DNA of 7,905 bases from Anaerolineaceae bacterium (GCA_011682595.1 JAACEH010000136.1:1-7905), one strand, 5' to 3'. Positions 1-5,951 are shown, counted from the stretch's first letter. Numbers and translations are program-made. Notes: generated by a model from the letters alone, not told the origin.

Positions 1-33
1 GGCCTGGGATGGGCCTGGGATGGGCCTGGGATG
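1..33. repeat. 11-bp tandem repeat, three perfect copies
   Basis: The unit GGCCTGGGATG occurs three times head to tail with no mismatch, at 1-11, 12-22 and 23-33, and then gives way to GAGGTGG. The array touches the left edge of the window, so its true copy number is unknown. It lies just downstream of the stop codon of the minus-strand sulfatase-like gene. It is a short variable-number type repeat; no function can be read from it. Confidence 0.85.
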
Positions 34-44
34 GAGGTGGTCGT

Positions 45-2246
45 TCACTCTATGGCGCTTGACGGTGAACGCTTCCTGACCATGTGTTCGCCGCGCCGCT
101 CGCGAAGCGGGTCCTGCTCCATCCATTCCCAGAGACGCGACTTCAATCGCTCGAACACCTCCGGGTGTGCCTCTTTCACATCCTTGCTGCATTCGGGATC
201 GCGCTCAAGGTCATATAGTTCGTATCGCGCCCCGTCGGTCAGCGGCAGGTAAAGCAGCTTCCACTGCGGCGTCCGGACCATCCGCTGCCGCGCGGTAACC
301 ATCACGTCCAGGTACTGGCGCTTGATGCCGACCTGTCCGTTATCCAACTCCGTTACCTCCAGTGTCTGCGACAGCGGGGGATAGCGCAGGTAATCGTCTC
401 CCTCCAGTTGCTTCTCGCCGCCAAGCAGTACGCCGCTTTCGGCGAAGATCATCCCCGGACGCTCTTCTCTCTGCCCGCGGATCAGGTCGAGCAGCGACTT
501 GCCCTCACACTCCTCGGGCACCGCCTGGCCCACCCGCTGCAGAACCGTGGGCATGAAGTCCACCGTGCCGGCCAGTTCCTTGATCGACCGTTCCTTGTCC
601 CGCAGCTGGGGGTCGGAAATGATCAGCGGTATGCGACTGTCGTAATCGTCGCCGAACAGAAAACGGCCGTGGCCCCAGGAGTATTCCGTCTCGAACAGGT
701 CCTCGCCGTGATCGCTGGTGATGATCACCGTCGTATCGTTCCACAGGTTCAGTTCCTTGAGCGAGCCGAGGATTTCGCCCACCTGGTCGTCGAAGCAGCG
801 GATCGCTCCGTCGTAGAGAGCCCGGGCCTGTTGCGGATCAAAATAGTTCTCGGCCTCCAACCCTCCGCTGGCTATCGCCTCGTAGCTGGGGATATTAACA
901 CTCAGCTTGTGATGCCCCGTGTAACCGTCCCGGGCGAACATCCGGTAGTACGGGTAGCGCGTCGAAAAGGGCAGGTGCGTCTCGCTGTAGAAGACGATCA
1001 TGAAAAACGGCTGCCGGCGGTGAGCCGATTCCTCCAGGTGCCGCACCGCCGTGCGGGTCAGTGCCCCCGGATTGGGATTCACCAGCGGACCCTTTATGGT
1101 CGGATACATCTTGTGCCCGATCGGGTTGTCGGCGAAGGCCACCAGCAGCGGATGCCCGCGGCAGGTCTCCTGGGAGATCCAGGTGTTGATGCTCCAGGCC
1201 TCCGGCCCCACCTCCGTCACGTCAAACCCGTAATCGACCTTGCCGAAATCGCCCCCCGCCCAATCGCTCAACACGTAGGATTTGTAACCCTTCTTCTTCA
1301 ACTCGCCGGCCAGCGTCGGCAGGCCCAACTTGATCTGCGAATCGCGCGGCCACGTGTAACGCAGTCCGTGCGTGTGAGGGTAGGTGCCGGTCATCATGCT
1401 CGTCCAACTCGGCAGCGTCCGGGCCTGCGGCACATAGTAGTTCTCGAAGCGAACCGCCGTGGCCCCCAGGCGGTCGATGTTCACGCTGGTCGGCTTATCG
1501 TAGCCGTACAGGCCGAGATGATCGGGCCTCAGGCCGTCGGAGGCCAGGATCAGAATGTTCGGACGCCCGTCGTCGCGCGGCTCGGCCGGCAACTGCTCCA
1601 GCACACGCACCAGTCCCAGGCCGCCAACCAGGATCGGCAGCACCGCCGCCAGGGCCACGACCGTCTGCCGCACGCGACGCTCCATGCGACTGAACGAGCG
1701 GATGACGCCGCCAACCACCAGCACGCAGATTGCAGACAGGAACAGGGCCCGCACGGCTGTGAGCAACCAGGGAGGAACCACATCGCCCGTCCAGCCGATC
1801 AGCCAGATGCCGAAGTCCGTCCGGCAAACATTCTCCAGAATCCGAGGGCTGTAGACGGCGCTGGAGACGGTCTTGTAAAAGAGAATGGCCAGCACTATCA
1901 GTATCGTCCCACGGCCCGCCAGGGGCACCGTGACCCGCCGGCGGAAAACCGAACTCCAGGACCACAGCATCAGCCAGCAGAAACTTCCCAGAAACAGGCC
2001 GATGATCAGGTACCCGGCCAGAATCCAGGCCGAGCTGCCAACCAGGGTGGGAAGGAACTGATCGACAACCTGTTCGCTGACCGTCGGGGCGGAGCTGCTG
2101 TTCTTGATCAGCAGCCGTACCGTACAGATGCAGTAGATGACCACCAGAATGGCTTCGGCCACCGCCACACACAGAAGCCACGTGCGCACCGTCGACGGCG
2201 GACTGCCGGACTGTTTTTCCTCGGAGGATGACCGCGAATCCGCCAT
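45..2246 (-). CDS. Membrane-anchored sulfatase-like hydrolase/transferase (alkaline phosphatase superfamily)
   Basis: From the ATG at 2246 this is a 733-residue protein. Five hydrophobic segments come first (about residues 22-46, 71-96, 113-131, 160-182 and 194-216). A sulfatase-fold domain begins at about residue 229 with RPNILILASDGLRPDHLG, where D237 is the expected metal ligand. The superfamily metal/active-site blocks are present: TLPSWTSMMTG with T277 at the nucleophile position, H291 and H293 in YPHTHG, H424 in SETHLPF, D512/H513 in TSDHGED, and H526 in WGHG. Classical sulfatases carry Cys or Ser followed by xPxR at the nucleophile so that it becomes formylglycine; here these positions are Thr and Trp. 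Five membrane helices plus an outer catalytic domain with a Thr nucleophile is the plan of LtaS and EptA phosphotransferases, but the domain itself reads like the sulfatase family. Substrate is unknown. An in-frame GTG at 2297 would add 17 polar residues; neither start has a well-spaced Shine-Dalgarno. The ATG is preferred because it puts a short charged N-terminus ahead of the first helix. Confidence 0.9.
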   Translation of the reverse strand: MADSRSSSEEKQSGSPPSTVRTWLLCVAVAEAILVVIYCICTVRLLIKNSSSAPTVSEQVVDQFLPTLVGSSAWILAGYLIIGLFLGSFCWLMLWSWSSVFRRRVTVPLAGRGTILIVLAILFYKTVSSAVYSPRILENVCRTDFGIWLIGWTGDVVPPWLLTAVRALFLSAICVLVVGGVIRSFSRMERRVRQTVVALAAVLPILVGGLGLVRVLEQLPAEPRDDGRPNILILASDGLRPDHLGLYGYDKPTSVNIDRLGATAVRFENYYVPQARTLPSWTSMMTGTYPHTHGLRYTWPRDSQIKLGLPTLAGELKKKGYKSYVLSDWAGGDFGKVDYGFDVTEVGPEAWSINTWISQETCRGHPLLVAFADNPIGHKMYPTIKGPLVNPNPGALTRTAVRHLEESAHRRQPFFMIVFYSETHLPFSTRYPYYRMFARDGYTGHHKLSVNIPSYEAIASGGLEAENYFDPQQARALYDGAIRCFDDQVGEILGSLKELNLWNDTTVIITSDHGEDLFETEYSWGHGRFLFGDDYDSRIPLIISDPQLRDKERSIKELAGTVDFMPTVLQRVGQAVPEECEGKSLLDLIRGQREERPGMIFAESGVLLGGEKQLEGDDYLRYPPLSQTLEVTELDNGQVGIKRQYLDVMVTARQRMVRTPQWKLLYLPLTDGARYELYDLERDPECSKDVKEAHPEVFERLKSRLWEWMEQDPLRERRGEHMVRKRSPSSAIE

Positions 2247-2324
2247 CAGCGCTGGATGATCTCCCGGTTCCACGCTATCGGTGCATACCCCCACCACTGC
2301 AGATTCCGAAGTGCTATATATTTC

Positions 2325-2353
2325 ATGTTAGCGCCGGACACGCCCCGCCACAA
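2325..2353 (-). promoter_or_regulatory. Weak candidate promoter for the sulfatase-like gene
   Basis: On the minus strand TTGTGG (2353-2348) lies 17 bases upstream of TAACAT (2330-2325), followed by the AT-rich TATATA at 2320-2315, which could serve as an alternative -10. The region is locally AT-rich against a GC-rich background and would leave a leader of roughly 70 bases before the ATG at 2246. The -35 matches the sigma-70 consensus only in its first three bases, so this is a tentative call. Confidence 0.3.
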
Positions 2354-2446
2354 GCTTTTTCTGGCCGCGCCCGGCACGCAGACCGTCCAGGGGCTGGAAT
2401 TGGTCCTGCAGGTAAGTTGTTCCTGGAGTAAGTTGAAAAGAGGAAG

Positions 2447-2462
2447 GGGGCGACGCCGCCCC
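2447..2462 (-). terminator. Possible intrinsic terminator (GC hairpin plus pyrimidine tract)
   Basis: GGGGCG at 2447-2452 and CGCCCC at 2457-2462 form a perfect 6-bp stem with a 4-base loop. Read on the minus strand the stem is followed by CTTCCTCTTTTCAAC, a U-rich but interrupted tail. It would separate the nitroreductase transcript from the sulfatase-like gene. The tail is imperfect and the stem is about 190 bases from the nitroreductase stop, so confidence is low. Confidence 0.33.
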
Positions 2463-2584
2463 AACTCGGAGTCCCCCCCCGCTTACATGGCTCGCCGGTC
2501 GCCACCCAACTACAGCCGACCCACAGCAGTCTAACCCACAAGCGCCGGCCGTCCACATGAATGTCGCATCAGGCCGGCCCGCAC

Positions 2585-2614
2585 TGACACCGTAGTGTCA
2601 TTCTGCCGGCAGAA
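2585..2614 (-). terminator. Tandem hairpins downstream of nitroreductase
   Basis: Two adjacent palindromes lie 34-63 bases beyond the nitroreductase stop. The first reached by a minus-strand transcript is TTCTGCCGGCAGAA (2601-2614), a perfect 14-bp palindrome. Next is TGACAC-TACG-GTGTCA (2600-2585), a 6-bp stem closed by C-UACG-G, which belongs to the extra-stable UNCG tetraloop class. No U-tract follows, so this is more likely an mRNA 3'-end stabiliser or Rho-assisted end than a classical intrinsic terminator. Confidence 0.4.
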
Positions 2615-2647
2615 AGGTAAAGTAACAGTGGCTCAGAAGCGGCGCCA

Positions 2648-3160
2648 TCAGCAGAAACTGTCGTAGCGAACCACCTCCTCCAGCGGCTTCCTCGGGCGGG
2701 CCTGCGGCGATTCGCCGGGATAGCCCAGCGGAAGAACGTGCGCCGCCACGACTCCTTCGGGCAGGCCGACGACGCGGCCAACCTTGTCGGCCTCGAACGC
2801 TCCGATCCAGCAGGCGCCCAGTCCCAGAGCCACCGCCGCCAGTGTCATGTGGTCCACCGCGATTGACGTGTCGACCGCCCCGCCGCGCAGGCCGCTGCGC
2901 ATCGTCCGCTTGGCATCGGTCGTGCAGATCACCAGCACCACCGGAGCAGTGGCCACGAAGCTCTGGTTGCAGCAGGCCTCGACCAACTTCTCCCGCCGGG
3001 CCGCATCGCGGACCACCACGAAAATCCACTCCTGCCGGTTGTTGCCGCTCGGGGCCAGACGCCCGGCCTCCAGAACCGCCTGCAACTTTTCGTCCTCCAC
3101 CGGGCGATCCTCGTAAACCCGAACGCTGCGCCTCTGCCTGATTGCTTCCATGACATCCAT
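2648..3160 (-). CDS. Nitroreductase family protein (FMN-dependent oxidoreductase)
   Basis: This 170-residue protein belongs to the nitroreductase family: cytoplasmic flavoenzymes that use FMN and NAD(P)H to reduce nitro, quinone or related substrates, usually as dimers. Family blocks appear in order. RQRRSVR at residues 8-14 is the N-terminal FMN-phosphate-binding segment. LAPSGNNRQEW at 35-45 is the second flavin contact. A mid-protein segment ends in AVALGLGACWIG, and a C-terminal LPLGYPGE segment precedes the Lys/Arg-rich tail typical of the short forms. The length is normal for the compact subgroup. The open frame extends upstream to 3259, but the start at 3160 is preceded by AAAGGAG with 8 bases of spacing and places the conserved motif at the usual distance, so the upstream part is treated as leader. 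The natural substrate cannot be deduced. It appears to be a single-gene unit with hairpins on both sides. Confidence 0.93.
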   Translation of the reverse strand: MDVMEAIRQRRSVRVYEDRPVEDEKLQAVLEAGRLAPSGNNRQEWIFVVVRDAARREKLVEACCNQSFVATAPVVLVICTTDAKRTMRSGLRGGAVDTSIAVDHMTLAAVALGLGACWIGAFEADKVGRVVGLPEGVVAAHVLPLGYPGESPQARPRKPLEEVVRYDSFC

Positions 3161-3167
3161 TTCCGCC

Positions 3168-3174
3168 GCTCCTT
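3168..3174 (-). promoter_or_regulatory. Ribosome binding site setting the nitroreductase start
   Basis: On the minus strand AAAGGAG lies 8 bases before the ATG at 3160. This decides between that start and the in-frame upstream ATG at 3259, which has no comparable motif. Confidence 0.75.
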
Positions 3175-3285
3175 TCCGGTCACCCGAGTAAACCATCACT
3201 AACGGTTCCAGTTCACCCTCTTTCCATTTCCCTTTCAGACTACACGACACCGACCGCAAAATCCAGTCGCTACCCGAACCAGGCA

Positions 3286-3350
3286 GTAGGGCGGCTGAAG
3301 CGCAGCCGCCGATTGTGAGAATAGACCGCGTGGCTGCAAGCAGCCACTAC
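3286..3350. repeat. REP/BIME-like pair of inverted GTAG-tagged palindromes
   Basis: On the plus strand GTAG (3286-3289) is followed by an 8-bp perfect stem, GGCGGCTG (3290-3297) with CAGCCGCC (3303-3310), and a 5-base loop. About 20 bases on, a second hairpin, GTGGCTGC (3330-3337) with GCAGCCAC (3340-3347), is followed by CTAC, so that on the minus strand it also begins with GTAG (3350-3347). The two stems share the GGCTG core. Two GTAG-tagged palindromes pointing at each other between genes is the layout of repetitive extragenic palindromes arranged as a BIME; GTAG is the conserved tag in REPs moved by RAYT (TnpA-REP) transposases. No RAYT gene is present here. The element lies just past the stop of the downstream HtrA-like gene and may stabilise or end its mRNA. 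Confidence 0.65.
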
Positions 3351-3360
3351 ACTCCTCCCG

Positions 3361-4443
3361 CTAATCCGGCCGCTTGCCCAGGGTGACCTCGACCTGGATT
3401 TCCCTGTTCTTATTCCCCTTGCCGGCCCGCCTGATCTTCAGATTGACGAGGTCTCCGGGCCGCTTGTCCTCCAGGAAATCGACCAGGTCGGCGAACGATT
3501 CGATTTTCTGCTCGTCGGCCTTGATGATGACGTCGCCGGCCCGCAGGCCGGCCCTTTCGGCGGCGCTGTCCGGGGCGACGGCCAGGATGCGGCAGGCGTC
3601 GGCCATGTCGTCGCGAACGACGCCCAGGAAGGCTCGTTCGGCGAGTTCCCTGATCGGCGGATCAGGATTCTCCCGGGCCCGTTTCAACAACGCCGGCAGC
3701 AACTCCACCGGCAGGGCGAGATTCAACGCGGTCTCGGTCTCGCCGTGACGTTGCGGCTTGGTGAGAATGCCCACCACCCGTCCGCGGCTGTCGGCCAGGG
3801 CGCCGCCTTCGCTGCCGGCGTTCACGGTGGCATCGGTCAGCAGCAGATCGCCGGTGTAGCGGAGCCCGGTGCGCACCTTGCCCCGGCCGGCCAGGACCCC
3901 GGCACTGACGCTGGCCGAGCTGAGGCGCTTCATGTCCGAACCGATCGGGTAGGCGACCGAGGCCACCCAGTCCCCGGGGGCAAGGTCCTTGCTCGAGCCC
4001 AGGGTAACCGCAGGCCAGGTGCGCTCGGGCGAAGGGCGGGGCGGCGGCGGGGTCTTCTTCTGTTTCTCGGGGCCGGCCTTGGTGATAACGTCGCCGGGAG
4101 TTTCCTCCGGCGCCGGGTCGGTGATGATCTGCAGAATGGCCAGCCCGATCTTCTTGTCGCGGACCAGCACGCGGGCTCTTGTCTGCGGCTGGTCGGGCAG
4201 GTACAGCAGGTGCTCGTTCCGGCTGATGATGCCGAGGTCGGTGACCACCAGGCCGTCGGCCGAGACGATCAGGCCGCTGGCGTGCCGCGAGCCGTCGAAA
4301 ATGCGGACCGCAGCCGGGCCGACCCGGGCGTAAATCTCGGTGAACGGGTGGCTGACGCCCTCGCTTGCCGCCGCCAGGGGCCATGTCGCCAGCCAGACGA
4401 GCACAAGGGCCAGGGTCGTGATGGGAACGATTCTCTTTCTCAT
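3361..4443 (-). CDS. Catalytically inactive HtrA-like (S1C) protein with PDZ domain
   Basis: From the ATG at 4443 this is a 360-residue exported protein. MRKR, a hydrophobic core and an AAA site near residue 26 form a signal peptide. A trypsin-like domain (about 30-250) and one PDZ domain (about 271-358) follow. It aligns by eye with the neighbouring protease, but every catalytic position is changed. The His of TNFHV is Gly71 (TDLGII). The Asp of GDIAL is Gly100 (IGLAI). The Ser of GNSGGP is Glu212 (GSEGGA). The structural glycines remain, so the fold is probably kept and peptidase activity lost. A Pro/Lys-rich linker of about 35 residues (109-143, with KKTPPPPRPSPERTW) is inserted between the two half-barrels. 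It could be a chaperone, adaptor or regulator of the active partner; this is inference. It lies 44 bases or so after that partner's stop, likely in one operon. An ATG two codons upstream (4449) is possible, but AGGA is correctly spaced only for 4443. Confidence 0.9.
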   Translation of the reverse strand: MRKRIVPITTLALVLVWLATWPLAAASEGVSHPFTEIYARVGPAAVRIFDGSRHASGLIVSADGLVVTDLGIISRNEHLLYLPDQPQTRARVLVRDKKIGLAILQIITDPAPEETPGDVITKAGPEKQKKTPPPPRPSPERTWPAVTLGSSKDLAPGDWVASVAYPIGSDMKRLSSASVSAGVLAGRGKVRTGLRYTGDLLLTDATVNAGSEGGALADSRGRVVGILTKPQRHGETETALNLALPVELLPALLKRARENPDPPIRELAERAFLGVVRDDMADACRILAVAPDSAAERAGLRAGDVIIKADEQKIESFADLVDFLEDKRPGDLVNLKIRRAGKGNKNREIQVEVTLGKRPD

Positions 4444-4493
4444 GGGCATCCTGCATCAAGAGCGCGGTCATGGGGCAACCGGGCCGAAGTTAA

Positions 4494-5600
4494 TTACTGG
4501 TCGGGCTCCTGGTTTTCTTGCGGTTCGTCCTGCTGCTCGGGCGACTGCTTTTCGGTGTCATCCTGATCGGGTTCATCCTTTTCGGGTTCGCCCTGATCTT
4601 GGTCACCGTCGTCGCGGTCCTTGTCGGCGCCTTCGTCCTGGTCGTCGTTGGCTTTCGGCGGCGACGTCCCGGCGGCCCGCTCGGCTATCCGCAGGGCCGC
4701 CACGGACTGGATGCCGCCGAGTTGAACTGTCCTGGTCATCACTTTCCCGTCACGGCGCAGGCTGATCTTGACCCGTCTTCCGGCGGGCCGGGTCTGCACG
4801 AAGTTCCTCAGTTGTCCGGGCCCTTGAATCCGCCGGCCGTCCAACTGCAGCAGGACGTCCCCCTCTTTGAGGCCGAAAATCTCGGCTGGAGATTCGTCGC
4901 GAATCGACTTGATCATCAGGCCACCGTCCTTCAGATCGGTCTCGTAAACGCCGAGGTAACCGCGGTCCACCTCATGGCCGGCCTTCAAGTCGTCGAGGAA
5001 CATCTTGATCGAATCGATGGGCACGGCGAAACCGATGCCGGCGTTGATGCGCCGCCAGGACATTCCCCTGACTCGCCGGGCGGCGATGCGACCGTTGATG
5101 CCCACCAGTTGGCCTTGCATGTTAAACAGCGGCCCGCCGGAGTTGCCGGGGTTCAGGGCCGCGTCGATCTGAATGGCGTCGGCGTAGATGAGGTTCTGCC
5201 GCAGCAGCCCGCCGCCGGGCAGGTAGCGCTGCAGCCCGCTCACCACACCCAGGCTGACCGTGGGTCGGAAGTCGGTGGCCAGCATGAAGGGGTTGCCCAT
5301 GGCGATGACCCACTGGCCGACCTGCAGGGCGTCGCTGGAGCCCAGCGGAGCGAAGGGCAGGGGCTCGTCGCTGTCGATCTTGATCAGTGCGATGTCGCCG
5401 GTGCGATCGAGTCCGCAGAGTCGGGCCTCCAGGACTTTTCCTCCGGGGCGGCCGACGCGCAGGTTGGGGGTCTTGCGGGTAACGTGGAAATTGGTCAGGG
5501 CGTAGCCGTCGCTGCTGATGATGACGCCGCTTCCCGTGCCGGGAGACAACTGTTTGGTGCGATCGTTGACCCGAAAGACGCTGATCACCGTCGGCGTCAT
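4494..5600 (-). CDS. HtrA/DegP-like serine protease with PDZ domain and acidic tail (N-terminus probably frameshifted)
   Basis: A trypsin-like serine protease of family S1C, which degrades or refolds damaged proteins outside the cytoplasm. Numbering from the ATG at 5600 (368 residues), the triad is H39 in TNFHV, D69 in GDIAL and S154 in NPGNSGGPL. The protease domain ends near residue 200. One PDZ domain covers about 213-300 (RGYLGVY, then SPAEIFGLKEGDVLLQLDG). Residues from about 318 to the end are low complexity, almost all Asp, Glu, Gln, Lys and Pro, and strongly acidic. The ATG at 5600 gives no signal peptide and starts inside the domain. Upstream codons in this frame still read like HtrA (SAAEKVQQQRIELIQR) until a TGA at 5661-5663, with no start codon between. 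A signal peptide lies just upstream in another frame (5597-5764), so the intact gene probably began at 5764. First gene of a likely two-gene operon. Confidence 0.88.
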   Translation of the reverse strand: MTPTVISVFRVNDRTKQLSPGTGSGVIISSDGYALTNFHVTRKTPNLRVGRPGGKVLEARLCGLDRTGDIALIKIDSDEPLPFAPLGSSDALQVGQWVIAMGNPFMLATDFRPTVSLGVVSGLQRYLPGGGLLRQNLIYADAIQIDAALNPGNSGGPLFNMQGQLVGINGRIAARRVRGMSWRRINAGIGFAVPIDSIKMFLDDLKAGHEVDRGYLGVYETDLKDGGLMIKSIRDESPAEIFGLKEGDVLLQLDGRRIQGPGQLRNFVQTRPAGRRVKISLRRDGKVMTRTVQLGGIQSVAALRIAERAAGTSPPKANDDQDEGADKDRDDGDQDQGEPEKDEPDQDDTEKQSPEQQDEPQENQEPDQ

Positions 5601-5764
5601 GCGCTGGATGAGTTCGATCCGCTGTTGCTGGACCTTCTCCGCCGCAGAGGGCCGTCCACCTCATCGGCCCGGCAGGGGGATGGCCCGACCAGGATGGCGG
5701 CGACCGAGCAGGCCCATGCCGCCAGTGCCGCCAAGACAGGCCACTTGTCGCTCAGGATTGTCAC
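5597..5764 (-). pseudogene. Out-of-frame signal-peptide segment of the HtrA gene
   Basis: A 55-codon frame runs from GTG at 5764 to TGA at 5599-5597. Its first 36 or so residues form a clean signal peptide: MTILSDKWPVLAALAAW, a hydrophobic core, then CRADEVDG. After that the sequence becomes RRRRSSNSGSNSSSA, which does not look like protein, while the frame one base back gives RPSAAEKVQQQRIELIQR and runs into the protease. A single missing base between about 5640 and 5663, or a -1 ribosomal shift, would join the two. Its TGA overlaps the ATG at 5600 as ATGA, so translational coupling is an alternative, though this would leave the protease without a signal peptide. GGGAG lies 11 bases before the GTG. 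A sequencing or assembly error is the simplest explanation. Confidence 0.6.
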
Positions 5765-5782
5765 TTTTGCTCGAACTCCCTT

Positions 5783-5819
5783 CCGATAGTATTGTATCGG
5801 CTCGGTCCCCGTTTGCCAG
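5783..5819 (-). promoter_or_regulatory. Candidate sigma-70-type promoter of the HtrA pair with overlapping palindrome
   Basis: On the minus strand CTGGCA (5819-5814) is followed after 17 bases by TACAAT (5796-5791), a 4/6 and 5/6 match to the consensus hexamers. The implied start lies near 5784, about 20 bases before the GTG at 5764. An inverted repeat, CCGATA (5783-5788) and TATCGG (5795-5800) with a 6-base spacer, spans the -10 and the likely start, where a repressor or other regulator could bind. Regulation of the HtrA pair through this site is inference. Confidence 0.5.
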
Positions 5820-5904
5820 AGGCAAGCTGGAATTGGCGGCCGCAGGCCCCCGGCGTCCGTTATTTGATACGATTTTTATGTTTCCGTGGGCGCCAAAGAT
5901 TCGA

Positions 5905-5910
5905 TAAAAT
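5905..5910 (+). promoter_or_regulatory. Possible -10 element upstream of the exported helical protein
   Basis: TAAAAT at 5905-5910, with an overlapping TATTAT at 5910-5915, lies in the most AT-rich stretch of the window (about 5861-5916). No convincing -35 hexamer is found at 16-18 bases. The only TTGACA-like site, TTGATA (5865-5870), is too far upstream. If used, it would give a leader of about 150 bases that includes the tandem duplication and the paired palindromes. Confidence 0.33.
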
Positions 5911-5916
5911 ATTATT

Positions 5917-5948
5917 GGTCCAGAGGCGTTTAGGTCCAGAGGCGTTTA
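5917..5948. repeat. Perfect 16-bp tandem duplication
   Basis: GGTCCAGAGGCGTTTA occurs twice in immediate succession, at 5917-5932 and 5933-5948, without a mismatch. It lies between the AT-rich possible promoter and the inverted palindromes that start near 5952, so it is probably within the leader of the plus-strand gene. It could be slippage, a duplicated binding site, or a scar at the edge of the neighbouring palindromic element. Confidence 0.85.
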
Positions 5949-5951
5949 ACA

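Larger units (their letters stand above)
2247..2647. other. Intergenic region between sulfatase-like gene and nitroreductase
   Basis: No convincing gene was found here. Open frames of 67-92 codons occur on both strands but overlap one another, lack recognisable domains and have no good ribosome binding sites. Supportable contents are the weak minus-strand promoter near 2325-2353, a GC-rich hairpin at 2447-2462, and the palindromes at 2585-2614 beyond the nitroreductase stop. On the minus strand the 2447-2462 hairpin (6-bp arms GGGGCG/CGCCCC, 4-base loop) is followed by a pyrimidine-rich stretch that includes TTTT, so it might terminate transcripts arriving from the nitroreductase side. Confidence 0.6.

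Noticed and set aside
408..2231. 607-codon open frame on the plus strand, antisense to the sulfatase-like gene
   Set aside because: Its translation is rich in Arg, Gln, His, Ala and Pro with no recognisable domain, and it lies wholly opposite a well-supported gene. Such long antisense frames are expected in GC-rich DNA.
2246..2297. GTG at 2297 as the start of the sulfatase-like protein
   Set aside because: It adds only polar residues, has no ribosome binding site, and the ATG at 2246 leaves a normal short cytoplasmic N-terminus. It cannot be excluded fully.
2246..2558. Small open frames (67-92 codons) upstream of the sulfatase-like gene
   Set aside because: Several mutually overlapping frames on both strands, none with a signal peptide, domain, or well-spaced Shine-Dalgarno.
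3161..3259. N-terminal extension of the nitroreductase to the ATG at 3259
   Set aside because: The extra 33 residues match nothing in the family, and AAAGGAG is spaced for the ATG at 3160.
3745..5789. 273- and 423-codon plus-strand frames antisense to the HtrA pair
   Set aside because: They mirror the codon pattern of the real genes, show no family motif apart from a hydrophobic start caused by the opposite acidic tail, and have no supporting ribosome binding site.
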